The position numbers and the translations under genes are program-made. Source: Streptomyces griseoluteus (GTDB lineage Bacteria; Actinomycetota; Actinomycetes; Streptomycetales; Streptomycetaceae). Taken from it: DNA of 64,000 nucleotides. This document shows, piece by piece, positions 10,682 through 19,236 of the stretch. The stretch is from assembly GCA_000717735.1 (NCBI GenBank), contig JOBE01000060.1, positions 12,751-76,750 on the forward strand, read 5' to 3'. Within the stretch, counting starts at the first letter, position 1; the number at the start of each line of letters is the position of its first letter. Under the pieces are notes generated by a model. The model saw nothing but the letters and a program-made list of their open reading frames with translations. It was not told where the DNA came from and searched no databases.

Positions 10682-12628
10682 GTGACGGATCAGGCGGTGG
10701 CGGCGGCCGGCAGCCGGCATTTCTTCGGCCGGCAGCGGGAGTTGAAGGCCCTGCGCGCCGACATCGAGCGCACCGGCCTCGACACCCTCACCGGCCGCAA
10801 GGCCCCCCGCGCCCGGGTCCTGCTCATCGCGGGCAAGCCCGGCTCCGGACGCACGGCGCTCGCCGAGGAACTGGCCGCCGGAGTCGCCGACCGCTACCCC
10901 GACGGGATCTTCCGGGCCCGGCTCACCGAGCCAGGCGGCGACCCCGTCCCCACCGCCCAGGTCGCCCGGGAACTCCTCGCCGCGCTCGGGGTCGCCGAAC
11001 CCCCGGGCGCCGGCGAGGACGAGCTGACCGAACTGGTCCGCGACGCCCTCGCAGGACGCCGGGCCGTCCTCGTCCTCGACGACGCCGTGGACGCCGCGCA
11101 GGCCGACCCGCTGATCCCCGACGACCCCGACGTCCTGGTGGTGGGCGTCGCCCGCGGACCGCTCACCGGCATCCCCGACGTACGGCCGTGCACGCTCGGC
11201 GGGCTCGACCCCAAGTCGGCCATCGAGCTGCTCACCGCCTTCACCGGCTCCGTACGCATCACCGTCGACCCGCAGGCCGCCGAGACCCTCGTCGAGGAGT
11301 GCGGCGGGCTGCCCGCCGCGGTCGTCCTCGCCGGCGGCTGGCTCTCCACCCAGCCGACGTTCTCCGTCGCCGACCTCGCCAAGCGGCTGCGCGGACTCAG
11401 CGGCGACCCGCTCACCCGGACCTTCCTGCTCGCCCACGAGGCGCTGCCCGCCACCGCCGCCCGGATACTGCGCTACCTCTCCCTGGCCCCGCTCGGCCGG
11501 GCCGACGCCCACATCGCCTCCGCCCTGGCCGGCTGCTCCGTCTCGGCCGCCACGACCACCCTCGCCGACTTCGCCGCCCTCGGGCTCGTCTCCGGCGGCG
11601 AGGACGGGCAGTACGAGGTGCCCGGCCACCTCGTCCCCCTCCTTCGCGCCCAGCTGGAGGAGCGCGACCGGCCCGCCGAGGTGCAGCTCGCCCGGGCCCG
11701 GATGCTGGAGCGGACCGTACGGCTCCTCCAGTCCTGCCGTGCGGTCACCGAACCCGAGGGCTCGGCAGCCCGCCGGAAGCTGGCGGGTCTGCCGCGCGCC
11801 CTGCGCTTCCCGAACGCCGCCGCAGCAGCCGTGTGGCTGCGTTCCCGGCAGCCCTTCCTGCTCGCCTCCGCCCGGCTCGCGGTCGCCGACGGGGAGCTCG
11901 ACACCCTCGCGCGGCGCCTGGTGGCCTCCCTGGTGAGGGCGCTCGCCGCCCACCGGGGGGCCGAGGCCGCCGCGCCCGAGCTGTACGGGCTCCACCAGCT
12001 GGTCCTGGACGTGGCCGAGCGGCGCGGACTGCACCGGGAGCGGGCAGCCGCCCTGCTCAACCTGGCGGACCTCGACGCCCGCACCGGGCGCACCAAGGAG
12101 GCTCTGCTGCGATATCGGTTGGCTTTGGATGCCGGACGCGCAGCAAATGACCCGTACGCGACCGGCCGCGCGATGGAATCCGTAGGTGGGGCGTATCAGG
12201 AGCTGGGCGACTGGTCGCGGGCGGGCGACTGGTACGGACGGGCGCTCGCCCAGCGTCTCGCCCGGGACGAGCAGGCCGACCAGGCCCGGCTGTACGCCCG
12301 CCTCGGCGCCGTACAGACCTACGCGGGCCGGTACGGCGAGGCCCTGCGGAACTGGCGTGCCGCCGCGGCCGGCCACCGGAGGCTCGACGATCTCCCGGGC
12401 TACGCACGGGCGTTGAGCGAAGCCGGCCGGGTCCAGGAGTACGCCGGACGGCCCGAGGAATCGCTGCGGACCTGCGAGGAGGCGGTGGAGTGGGCACGGC
12501 GCGCCCAGGACACCCGGCTGCAGGCCGCGCTCCGGCTGCGCCTCGCCGACACCCTCGACCGGCTCGGCGACCCGGCTGCTGCCCGGCTGCACCGGTCCGC
12601 AGCCGAGAGACTGCTGGAAACGGAATGA
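10682..12628 (+). CDS. STAND-like P-loop NTPase with C-terminal TPR repeats
   Basis: 648 residues starting at GTG 10682 (GGGAG 8 bases upstream). Residues near 25-60 begin an NB-ARC/AAA-like module; the P-loop reads GKPGSGRTAL, with Arg where Walker A normally has Lys, followed by a Walker B-like RAVLVLDDAVDAA. A winged-helix-like middle (ARILRYLSLAPLGRADAHIASALAG) and TPR-type helices (ALLNLADLDARTGRTKEALLRYRLALDAG, GDWSRAGDWYGRAL) complete the plan of SARP/LuxR-type STAND regulators, but no DNA-binding domain is present at either end. It may be a scaffold or signalling switch; function is unassigned. It lies upstream of ald, separated by 187 bases. Confidence 0.75.
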   Translation: MTDQAVAAAGSRHFFGRQRELKALRADIERTGLDTLTGRKAPRARVLLIAGKPGSGRTALAEELAAGVADRYPDGIFRARLTEPGGDPVPTAQVARELLAALGVAEPPGAGEDELTELVRDALAGRRAVLVLDDAVDAAQADPLIPDDPDVLVVGVARGPLTGIPDVRPCTLGGLDPKSAIELLTAFTGSVRITVDPQAAETLVEECGGLPAAVVLAGGWLSTQPTFSVADLAKRLRGLSGDPLTRTFLLAHEALPATAARILRYLSLAPLGRADAHIASALAGCSVSAATTTLADFAALGLVSGGEDGQYEVPGHLVPLLRAQLEERDRPAEVQLARARMLERTVRLLQSCRAVTEPEGSAARRKLAGLPRALRFPNAAAAAVWLRSRQPFLLASARLAVADGELDTLARRLVASLVRALAAHRGAEAAAPELYGLHQLVLDVAERRGLHRERAAALLNLADLDARTGRTKEALLRYRLALDAGRAANDPYATGRAMESVGGAYQELGDWSRAGDWYGRALAQRLARDEQADQARLYARLGAVQTYAGRYGEALRNWRAAAAGHRRLDDLPGYARALSEAGRVQEYAGRPEESLRTCEEAVEWARRAQDTRLQAALRLRLADTLDRLGDPAAARLHRSAAERLLETE

Positions 12629-12815
12629 TCCGCCTACGAAATCCGCAGTGGCTTCGTCGAAGATTAGTACTTTGAAAGGCTAGACACCGGGAACTCCTTC
12701 ATTAGACTGGGTGCGCCGCGTTCGAACGTGGTCTGCCCCGGTGTGCCGCAGTGCATCCGGGTATGTATCGCAGTGCCCCAGATATCCCTCCCTGATTCAA
12801 GGACCGTGATCGACG

Positions 12816-13931
12816 ATGAAGGTCGGCATCCCCCGCGAGGTCAAGAACAACGAGTTCCGCGTGGCCATCACCCCTGCGGGTGTCCACGAGCTCGTCCGCC
12901 ACGGCCACCAGGTCTTCGTCGAGCAGAACGCCGGTGTCGGCTCCTCGATCACGGACGAGGAGTACGTCGCCGCCGGCGCCGAGATCCTCGCCACCGCCGA
13001 CGAGGTCTGGGCCACCGCCGACCTGCTGCTCAAGGTCAAGGAGCCCATCGCGGAGGAGTACCACCGCCTCCGCAAGGACCAGACCCTCTTCACCTACCTG
13101 CACCTCGCCGCCTCCCGCGAGTGCACGGACGCGCTCCTCGCGTCCGGCACCACCGCGATCGCGTACGAGACCGTCGAGACCGCGAACCGCGCCCTGCCGC
13201 TGCTCGCCCCGATGTCCGAGGTCGCGGGCCGGCTGGCCCCGCAGGTCGGCGCCTACCACCTGATGCGCTCGGTCGGCGGCCGTGGCGTCCTTCCCGGCGG
13301 CGTCCCCGGCACCCACGCCGGCGAGTGCGTCGTCATCGGCGGCGGCGTCTCCGGCTGGAACGCCACGCAGATCGCCGTCGGCATGGGCTTCCACGTGACC
13401 CTGCTGGACCGCGACATCAACAAGCTCCGCGAGGCCGACAAGATCTTCGGCACCAAGGTGAAGACGATCGTCTCCAACGCCTTCGAGCTGGAGAAGGCCG
13501 TCGTCGAGGCCGACCTCGTCATCGGCGCCGTCCTCATCCCGGGCGCCAAGGCCCCGAAGCTGGTCACCAACGAGCTCGTCGCCAAGATGAAGCCCGGAAG
13601 TGTCCTTGTCGACATTGCGATCGACCAGGGCGGCTGCTTCGAGGACTCGCACCCGACCACCCACGCCGAGCCGACCTTCCAGGTCCACAACTCGGTCTTC
13701 TACTGCGTCGCCAACATGCCCGGCGCGGTCCCGAACACCTCCACCTACGCCCTCACCAACGCCACGCTTCCCTACATCGTGTCGCTGGCGAACAACGGCT
13801 GGGTCGAGGCGCTGCGCCGCGACTCCGCGCTCGCCCTGGGCCTCAACACCCATGACGGCAAGGTGGTTTACAAGGAGGTCGCCGAGGCGCACGGCCTCGA
13901 GCACCTCGAGCTGAGCAGCCTCCTGGGCTGA
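12816..13931 (+). CDS. ald: L-alanine dehydrogenase
   Basis: 371 residues, exact family length. Catalyses reversible NAD-dependent deamination of L-alanine to pyruvate and ammonia. The N-terminus [23 protein letters not shown] carries the substrate-binding Arg and the family motif; the catalytic Lys/His region ([17 protein letters not shown]) and the NAD Rossmann fold ([22 protein letters not shown]) are intact, as is the [23 protein letters not shown] block. Stands alone with a strong terminator after it. Confidence 0.98.
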   Translation: MKVGIPREVKNNEFRVAITPAGVHELVRHGHQVFVEQNAGVGSSITDEEYVAAGAEILATADEVWATADLLLKVKEPIAEEYHRLRKDQTLFTYLHLAASRECTDALLASGTTAIAYETVETANRALPLLAPMSEVAGRLAPQVGAYHLMRSVGGRGVLPGGVPGTHAGECVVIGGGVSGWNATQIAVGMGFHVTLLDRDINKLREADKIFGTKVKTIVSNAFELEKAVVEADLVIGAVLIPGAKAPKLVTNELVAKMKPGSVLVDIAIDQGGCFEDSHPTTHAEPTFQVHNSVFYCVANMPGAVPNTSTYALTNATLPYIVSLANNGWVEALRRDSALALGLNTHDGKVVYKEVAEAHGLEHLELSSLLG

Positions 13932-13975
13932 TCCCCGCGGCCACGCCGTCAACGCGTGCCGTCAATGCCACACGC

Positions 13976-14008
13976 CCGGCCGGACCTTGTTCGACAAGGT
14001 CCGGCCGG
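13976..14008 (+). terminator. Terminator after ald
   Basis: Perfect 15-bp stem, 13976-13990 paired with 13994-14008, loop TCG. Very stable; no U-tract. Confidence 0.8.
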
Positions 14009-14166
14009 ATGCGTGTCCGGACCCGGAGGAACGTTCGGCCAACTCGCCTCGAACGTAACCCTTTAACCGTTTCGCACACCCCTGAAACGTGTGGATGCAT
14101 GCCTGCGCACCCTTGACAGAGACGTGTTCGGTTGCCGACACATCCGGCCGGGTCCGGCGGATTGTG

Positions 14167-14196
14167 TTGCTGCGGAGCGGTGACACGCCATAGAGT
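14167..14196 (+). promoter_or_regulatory. Possible sigma-70-type promoter of the parA-scp operon
   Basis: TTGCTG at 14167-14172, 18-base spacer, TAGAGT at 14191-14196, about 77 bases before the parA start. Consistent with an HrdB promoter but based on motif match only. Confidence 0.4.
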
Positions 14197-14272
14197 CGCC
14201 AACCGTCGGCATGGTGCCACGCTGACCTATCGATAAATGTTCCTGGTGACATCCAAGGAGGTAAGACGACTT

Positions 14273-15406
14273 GTGAATGAGTCGACAATTACTCCCGGGA
14301 GCGGTGCGCCAGGTGCTCCGATCGGCTCCGTCGCGGTGCGGACCTTCGCGACGCACCAGCCCATGACGACAGCCCACACGATGAAGACGATGGACGGCCT
14401 ACACGTGAACGCCACGGCCGGCAACGAGATGGGCCGAGAGTCCACCCACTTCGCCGCCTTTGACGAGGTGCCCGAGGGGCACTTCTACGACCCCGACGCC
14501 GAGTACGAGCCCGACCCGGAGTACGCGGCCACCCTCGCACCCGACGCTGCCCGCCAGCGCCGCGAGCGGATCGGCCCCACCGGACGGCCCCTGCCGTACT
14601 TCCCGATCCCCGGTCCGCTGACCGACCACGGACCCGCGAAGATCATCGCGATGTGCAACCAGAAGGGCGGCGTCGGCAAGACCACGTCGACCATCAACCT
14701 GGGTGCCGCGCTCGCCGAGTACGGACGACGGGTGCTGCTCGTCGACTTCGACCCGCAGGGAGCCCTGTCGGTCGGCCTCGGCGTGAACCCGATGGAGCTC
14801 GACCTCACCGTCTACAACCTGCTCATGGAGCGGGGCATGTCGGCCGACGAGGTCCTCCTCAAGACCGCCGTACCCAACATGGACCTGCTGCCGAGCAACA
14901 TCGACCTCTCGGCCGCCGAAGTCCAGCTCGTCAGCGAGGTCGCGCGCGAGTCGACGCTCCAGCGCGCCCTGAAGCCGCTGATGAACGACTACGACTACAT
15001 CGTGATCGACTGTCAGCCCTCGCTCGGCCTGCTGACCGTGAACGCCCTGACGGCGGCTCACAAGGTCATCGTGCCGCTGGAATGCGAGTTCTTCGCGCTG
15101 CGCGGAGTGGCCCTGCTGACCGAGACCATCGAGAAGGTCCAGGAGCGGCTCAACCCCGACCTGGAGCTCGACGGCATCCTCGCCACGATGTACGACTCGC
15201 GCACCGTGCACAGCCGTGAGGTCCTCGCGCGCGTCGTCGAGGCCTTCGACGACCACGTGTACCACACGGTCATCGGGCGGACGGTGCGCTTCCCGGAGAC
15301 CACGGTCGCCGGCGAGCCCATCACCACGTACGCCTCCAACTCCGTGGGCGCCGCCGCCTACCGCCAGCTCGCCAGGGAGGTGCTCGCCCGGTGTCACGCC
15401 GAGTGA
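14273..15406 (+). CDS. parA: ParA-family ATPase of the ScpAB cluster
   Basis: About 377 residues. The deviant Walker A is KGGVGKTTSTINLG with the signature first Lys; Walker A' (VLLVDFDPQGALSVGLG) and Walker B-like YDYIVIDCQPSLG complete a ParA/MinD ATPase. A roughly 110-residue N-terminal extension, poor in structure and containing YDPDAEYEPDPEYA, precedes the ATPase. GTG at 14273 is the start, with AAGGAGG at 14255-14261. No parB adjoins it; instead the next genes encode a small RHH-like protein, the condensin subunits ScpA/ScpB and an rRNA pseudouridine synthase. It is therefore the second, scp-linked ParA of streptomycetes rather than the oriC-linked one. A role in nucleoid segregation with SMC is plausible but inferred. 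Confidence 0.9.
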   Translation: MNESTITPGSGAPGAPIGSVAVRTFATHQPMTTAHTMKTMDGLHVNATAGNEMGRESTHFAAFDEVPEGHFYDPDAEYEPDPEYAATLAPDAARQRRERIGPTGRPLPYFPIPGPLTDHGPAKIIAMCNQKGGVGKTTSTINLGAALAEYGRRVLLVDFDPQGALSVGLGVNPMELDLTVYNLLMERGMSADEVLLKTAVPNMDLLPSNIDLSAAEVQLVSEVARESTLQRALKPLMNDYDYIVIDCQPSLGLLTVNALTAAHKVIVPLECEFFALRGVALLTETIEKVQERLNPDLELDGILATMYDSRTVHSREVLARVVEAFDDHVYHTVIGRTVRFPETTVAGEPITTYASNSVGAAAYRQLAREVLARCHAE

Positions 15407-15891
15407 GTCTGCCCGGCGCCGACGAACTCTTCCGTACGACCGGGGGGATGGCGCTCCAGGCGTCGGCACCCCGCCGGGCCGTCCCGGCACCGGCGGGCGA
15501 GAGCGCCCCGCCGGGGGCCGAGGGCTCCGCGGAGCACACGACGGCGGACTCGGACGCGGCCGAACCGCGGGCCCGGACGGCGGAACCCGAAGGCGCCGCC
15601 GCCAAGTCCGCGCCCTCCGCACCGGTGCCCGCCCCGGCGGCGCGGCGGCGCGGCGGCCGTGCCCCGAACCGGCGGCCCAGCGGCCGTGAGCGCCACGACG
15701 AGAAGATCACGGTCTACGTCTCCGCCGAGGAGCTGATGGACCTGGAGCACGCCCGGCTCGTGCTGCGGGGCGAGCACGGCCTCGCCGTCGACCGGGGCCG
15801 GATCGTCCGGGAGGCCGTCGCGGTCGTCCTGGCGGACCTGGAGTCCCGCGGCGACGCGAGCATCCTCGTCCGCCGTCTGCGCGGCCGCTGA
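15403..15891 (+). CDS. Small protein with C-terminal ribbon-helix-helix-like region, partner of ParA
   Basis: About 162 residues from GTG 15403, whose GTGA overlaps the parA stop (translational coupling); a GTG at 15391 would add four residues. The first 100 residues are Ala/Pro/Glu-rich and disordered. The last 60 (KITVYVSAEELMDLEHARLVL ... RIVREAVAVVLADLE) have the strand then two-helix spacing of RHH DNA-binding proteins. Position after a ParA that lacks a ParB suggests it could be the DNA-binding partner, comparable to the RHH partners of some plasmid ParAs. This is inference; I know no characterised homologue. Confidence 0.7.
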   Translation: MSLPGADELFRTTGGMALQASAPRRAVPAPAGESAPPGAEGSAEHTTADSDAAEPRARTAEPEGAAAKSAPSAPVPAPAARRRGGRAPNRRPSGRERHDEKITVYVSAEELMDLEHARLVLRGEHGLAVDRGRIVREAVAVVLADLESRGDASILVRRLRGR

Positions 15892-15937
15892 AGGTAGCCT
15901 GCGGGCTGCCCGCGCTCTCCGTTCCCCCTGGACCTCC

Positions 15938-16948
15938 ATGCACCACGCCTCCGACGAAACGTCCCGCCCGCCGCGCCGCCGCCTCCTGGGCCGCGGCCGG
16001 GGGGAGGGGGAGCCCATACGGGGGGAGCCGGGGCCCGCAGGGGGCGTGGAAGAGCCTGTACGGGGCGTGGAAGAGCCCCCGCAGGCCGTGGAGCCCCTGC
16101 CGGCCGCCGGGCCGGTGGTGGCCGGGGGCGGGGCCCGTGAGGCCCCCGAGGGCGGCGACGGGCGGTTCACCGTGCGGCTCTCGAACTTCGAGGGGCCCTT
16201 CGACCTGCTCCTCCAGCTGATCACCAAGCACAAGCTCGACGTCACCGAGGTCGCCCTCTCCCGGGTCACCGACGAGTTCATGGCGCATCTGCGCGCCCTG
16301 GGCCCCGACGGCGACCTCGACCAGACCACCGAGTTCCTCGTCGTCGCCGCCACCCTGCTCGACCTCAAGACCGCCCGGCTGCTGCCCGCCGCCGAGGTGG
16401 AGGACGAGGCCGACCTCGCGCTCCTGGAGGCGCGCGACCTGCTCTTCGCCCGGCTCCTCCAGTACCGGGCGTACAAACGCGTCGCGGCGATCTTCGAGGA
16501 GCGCTGGGAGGCCGAGGGCCGCCGTCACCCCCGTACCGTCGGACTCGAACCGCACCACGCCGAGCTGCTCCCCGAGGTCGTCATCTCCATCGGCGCCGAG
16601 GGATTCGCCAGGCTGGCCGCCAAGGCCATGCAGCCGAAGGCCGAGCCGCAGGTGTACGTCGACCACATCCACGCCCCGCTCGTCAGCGTCCGCGAGCAGG
16701 CCGCCGTGGTCGTCGCGCTGCTGCGGGAGCGCGGCGCGGCGCTCTTCCGGGAGCTGATCGAGGACGTCGGCGACGACACCCTCACCGTCGTCGCCCGCTT
16801 CCTCGCCCTTCTGGAGCTCTACCGGGAGAAGGCCGTCGCCCTCGACCAGGAGACCGCCCTGGGGGACCTCACGGTCTCCTGGACCGGCGGGGAGACGGAC
16901 CCGGCCGGGGCCGTGACAGACGAATTCGACCAGGAGGACCCCGCGTGA
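15938..16948 (+). CDS. scpA: Segregation and condensation protein A (kleisin)
   Basis: 336 residues. From about residue 80 the ScpA fold is clear: FTVRLSNFEGPFDLLLQLITKHKLDVTEVALSRVTDEF, then LLDLKTARLLP and a C-terminal winged helix (VVARFLALLELYREKAVALDQE). The extra N-terminal 75 residues are Pro/Gly/Glu-rich and include a small in-frame duplication (VEEPVRGVEEP). ScpA bridges the SMC heads with ScpB. The start ATG at 15938 lacks a clear Shine-Dalgarno; a later start nearer the conserved domain cannot be excluded. Its stop overlaps scpB by four bases. Confidence 0.93.
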   Translation: MHHASDETSRPPRRRLLGRGRGEGEPIRGEPGPAGGVEEPVRGVEEPPQAVEPLPAAGPVVAGGGAREAPEGGDGRFTVRLSNFEGPFDLLLQLITKHKLDVTEVALSRVTDEFMAHLRALGPDGDLDQTTEFLVVAATLLDLKTARLLPAAEVEDEADLALLEARDLLFARLLQYRAYKRVAAIFEERWEAEGRRHPRTVGLEPHHAELLPEVVISIGAEGFARLAAKAMQPKAEPQVYVDHIHAPLVSVREQAAVVVALLRERGAALFRELIEDVGDDTLTVVARFLALLELYREKAVALDQETALGDLTVSWTGGETDPAGAVTDEFDQEDPA

Positions 16949-17547
16949 GCGACCTCAAGCCCGCCCTCGAAGCCGTCCTCATGGTCGTCGACGAGCCCGC
17001 CACCGAGGCGCACCTCGCCAAGGTCCTGGACCGCGCCCCCCGCGAGGTGGCCGGCGCCCTGCGCGAACTGGCCGACGAGTACACCGCCCAGGGCCGCGGC
17101 TTCGAGCTGCGGCTGGTCGCCGGCGGATGGCGCTACTACACCCGCCCCGAGCACGCCGAGGCCGTCGAGGCGTTCGTCCTGGAGGGGCAGCAGGCCCGGC
17201 TCACCCAGGCGGCCCTGGAGACCCTGGCGGTCGTCGCGTACCGCCAGCCGGTCAGCCGTTCGCGGGTCTCGGCGGTCCGCGGGGTCAACTGCGACGGGGT
17301 GATGCGGACCCTCCTGCAGCGGGGTCTGGTGGAGGAGGCGGGCGCGGAACCCGAAACAGGTGCGATCCTGTACAGGACGACGAACTACTTCCTGGAGCGG
17401 ATGGGCCTGCGTGGCCTGGACGAGCTCCCCGAGCTGGCGCCCTTCCTCCCCGAGGCGGAGGCGGTCGAGCCGGACTCGCTGGAAGGGGTTCCCTCGTTCG
17501 ATCCGGATGCACCGGGTCGTGAGGACGACGACAAGACGGAAGTTTGA
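16945..17547 (+). CDS. scpB: Segregation and condensation protein B
   Basis: 200 residues with the two winged-helix domains of ScpB: KPALEAVLMVVDEPATEAHLAKVLDRAPREVAGALREL and LTQAALETLAVVAYRQPVSRSRVSAVRGVNCDGVMRTLLQRGLV, ending with the typical FLERMGLRGLDELPELAPFLPE. Dimer that stabilises the ScpA-SMC complex. GTG start overlaps the scpA stop (GTGA) and the stop overlaps the next ATG (TGATG), so the three genes are translationally coupled. Confidence 0.96.
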   Translation: MSDLKPALEAVLMVVDEPATEAHLAKVLDRAPREVAGALRELADEYTAQGRGFELRLVAGGWRYYTRPEHAEAVEAFVLEGQQARLTQAALETLAVVAYRQPVSRSRVSAVRGVNCDGVMRTLLQRGLVEEAGAEPETGAILYRTTNYFLERMGLRGLDELPELAPFLPEAEAVEPDSLEGVPSFDPDAPGREDDDKTEV

Positions 17548-18899
17548 TGCGAAGCAGCAGCGGCAGGAACAGCAGCGGAAACAACGGCGGGAGCCGTGGT
17601 GGCAACAGCGGCGGCCGCGGCGGCAGCAGCGGTGGCGGCCGTGGTGGCAGCGGCTCCGGCGGCGGCGGTGGCTACCGCGGCTCCGGTGGCGGCAGCGGCT
17701 CCGGTGGCAGTGGCGGCTACAGGGGCTCCGGCAGCGGCGGCGGCAGTGGCTCCGGTGGCGGTGGCTACCGGGGCGGCAGCGGCTCCGGTGGCAGCGGTGG
17801 CTCCGGTGGCGGTGGCTACCGCGGTGGCAGCGGCTCCGGTGGCTCCGGTGGCGGTGGCGGTTACCGCGGCGCCGGTGGCGGCGGCCGTGACGACCAGCGC
17901 CCGGGCAACCCGCGCCGGCCTCGCCCCGAGGAGCGCTCCTACGACGTAGGCGGCCCCTCCGAGGCCCCCAAGAAGGGTCGAGGCGCCTCGGCGCGCGGCG
18001 GCGCCAAGGGCGGCCCCAAGGCCCCCCAGGGCATGCCCCCTCGTCGCGGCCCGCACGGCCAGCGGCAGGCGCCGGCCCGTTCGCGCGAGCTCGAGGCCAA
18101 GATCGAGCAGCGCAACCGGGAGCGGTACGAGGGCCGGCCCGAGATCAAGACCCCGAAGACCTTCCCCGGCGCCGAGCAGGAGGGCGAGCGGCTGCAGAAG
18201 GTCCTCGCCCGTGCCGGCATGGGCTCGCGGCGTGCCTGCGAGGAGCTCATCGAGCAGGCGCGCGTCGAGGTCAACGGCGAGATCGTCCTGGAGCAGGGCA
18301 AGCGCGTCGACCCGGAGAAGGACGAGATCAAGGTGGACGGCCTCACCGTCGCCACCCAGTCGCACCTGTTCTTCGCGCTGAACAAGCCGGCCGGCGTCGT
18401 CTCCACCATGGAGGACCCGGACGGCCGCCAGTGCCTGGGCGACTACGTCAACAACCGTGAGACGCGGCTCTTCCACGTCGGCCGGCTCGACACGGAGACC
18501 GAGGGCATCATCCTCCTCACCAACCACGGTGAGCTGGCCCACCGCCTCACGCACCCGAAGTACGGCGTGAAGAAGACCTACCTGGCCGCCATCACCGGAC
18601 CGCTGCCCCGCGAGGTCGGCAAGCGGCTGAAGGACGGCATCCAGCTGGAGGACGGCTACGCCAAGGCCGACCACTTCCGCGTGGTCGAGCAGACCGGCAA
18701 GAACTACCTCGTCGAGGTCACGCTGCACGAGGGCCGCAAGCACATCGTGCGCCGCATGCTGGCCGAGGCGGGCTTCCCGGTCGAGAAGCTGGTCAGGACG
18801 GCCTTCGGCCCGATCGCCCTGGGCGACCAGAAGTCGGGCTGGCTGCGCCGTCTCACCAACACCGAGGTCGGCATGCTGATGAAGGAAGTCAACATGTAA
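17547..18899 (+). CDS. RsuA/RluB-type pseudouridine synthase with long Gly/Ser-rich N-terminus
   Basis: 450 residues. The C-terminal 250 are a normal rRNA pseudouridine synthase: S4 domain (RLQKVLARAGMGSRRACEELIEQARVEVNG) and catalytic domain with the active Asp in GRLDTETEGIILLTNHGEL and the distal motif HEGRKHIVRRML. The preceding 200 residues are unusual: about 110 residues of Gly/Ser with recurring GGYRG units, then a basic Pro/Arg-rich stretch, resembling RNA-binding RGG/YRG tails. The 5' codons overlap the scpB stop. Likely modifies 23S or 16S rRNA at one position; which U is not clear. Linkage to scpAB is widespread in Gram-positive bacteria. Confidence 0.93.
   Translation: MRSSSGRNSSGNNGGSRGGNSGGRGGSSGGGRGGSGSGGGGGYRGSGGGSGSGGSGGYRGSGSGGGSGSGGGGYRGGSGSGGSGGSGGGGYRGGSGSGGSGGGGGYRGAGGGGRDDQRPGNPRRPRPEERSYDVGGPSEAPKKGRGASARGGAKGGPKAPQGMPPRRGPHGQRQAPARSRELEAKIEQRNRERYEGRPEIKTPKTFPGAEQEGERLQKVLARAGMGSRRACEELIEQARVEVNGEIVLEQGKRVDPEKDEIKVDGLTVATQSHLFFALNKPAGVVSTMEDPDGRQCLGDYVNNRETRLFHVGRLDTETEGIILLTNHGELAHRLTHPKYGVKKTYLAAITGPLPREVGKRLKDGIQLEDGYAKADHFRVVEQTGKNYLVEVTLHEGRKHIVRRMLAEAGFPVEKLVRTAFGPIALGDQKSGWLRRLTNTEVGMLMKEVNM
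17590..17885 (+). repeat. In-frame Gly/Ser (GGYRG) repeat tract
   Basis: A run of imperfect GGC/TCC/GGT-rich units encoding GGSGS and GGYRG peptides, with at least six YRG cores. It is codon-periodic and part of the pseudouridine synthase gene, not a noncoding repeat array. Prone to length change by slippage. Confidence 0.85.
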
Positions 18900-18928
18900 G
18901 GCCCTCCGGGCCCTGCCCGTAGTCGGAG

Positions 18929-18961
18929 AAGCCCGTGACCGCCCGGCGGTCGCGGGCTTTC
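18929..18961 (+). terminator. Terminator of the parA-scp-pseudouridine synthase operon
   Basis: Inverted repeat AGCCCGTGACCG / CGGTCGCGGGCT (one G-T pair), loop CCCGG, followed by TTCTCC. Located 30 bases after the stop codon. Confidence 0.75.
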
Positions 18962-19027
18962 TCCGTGTTCCGGCTTCTCCGCGTTCCGGTCGTGCCGCGC
19001 TCGGGCAGTGCCCCGTCCCTTCCGGCC

Positions 19028-19057
19028 TTGTGGCCGAAGCCCGTCCTCCTTTATAGT
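19028..19057 (+). promoter_or_regulatory. Sigma-70-type promoter of the NadR-like/NrtR operon
   Basis: TTGTGG at 19028-19033, 18-base spacer, TATAGT at 19052-19057. The best -35/-10 pair I found in the window. Confidence 0.6.
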
Positions 19058-19073
19058 CAAGGTGACTCTTAAA
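19050..19073. promoter_or_regulatory. Palindromic operator overlapping the -10, candidate NrtR site
   Basis: AGTCA (19055-19059) and TGACT (19063-19067) are a perfect inverted repeat around AGG, with further symmetric matches out to TTTA/TAAA at 19050 and 19073. It covers the -10 hexamer, so a bound protein would block the promoter. The second gene of this operon encodes NrtR, which autoregulates its operon in other bacteria; assignment to NrtR is inferred. Confidence 0.55.
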
Positions 19074-19236
19074 GGGTGGATCTGAGTCCCCATCGTGTAC
19101 GGCCGGTGGACCTGGACCCACGGGGGTGGACCAGGCTCCGGCGTCCTCCCGGTGCGCCGCACCACGCGCACCGAGGGGACGCGGTCGGTCACGGCCGGGG
19201 CGGCGGGTCCCGTACAGGGCGGGCGGAGGTGACGGC

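Larger units (their letters stand above)
13932..14272. other. Intergenic region ald / parA (341 bases)
   Basis: Contains the ald terminator (13976-14008), a 7-bp inverted repeat ACGTTCG (14031-14037)/CGAACGT (14050-14056), a TTGACA at 14113-14118 without a convincing partner -10, the putative parA promoter (14167-14196) and the AAGGAGG ribosome binding site at 14255-14261. No gene seen and no exact parS (GTTTCACGTGAAAC) copy. Confidence 0.5.
18962..19236. other. Upstream region of the NAD operon
   Basis: Together with the preceding terminator this is a 337-base gene-free stretch (18900-19236). It holds the promoter and palindrome listed separately and GGAGG at 19225-19229 as ribosome binding site. 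About 160 bases lie between the -10 and the start codon, a long leader with no obvious structure. Confidence 0.5.

Noticed and set aside
13932-14272. parS site near the parA-like gene
   Set aside because: No copy of GTTTCACGTGAAAC or a close variant was seen.
17590-17885. Repetitive tract as a CRISPR-like or tandem noncoding array
   Set aside because: Repeats are codon-phased, of varying length and inside a clear coding frame ending in a pseudouridine synthase.
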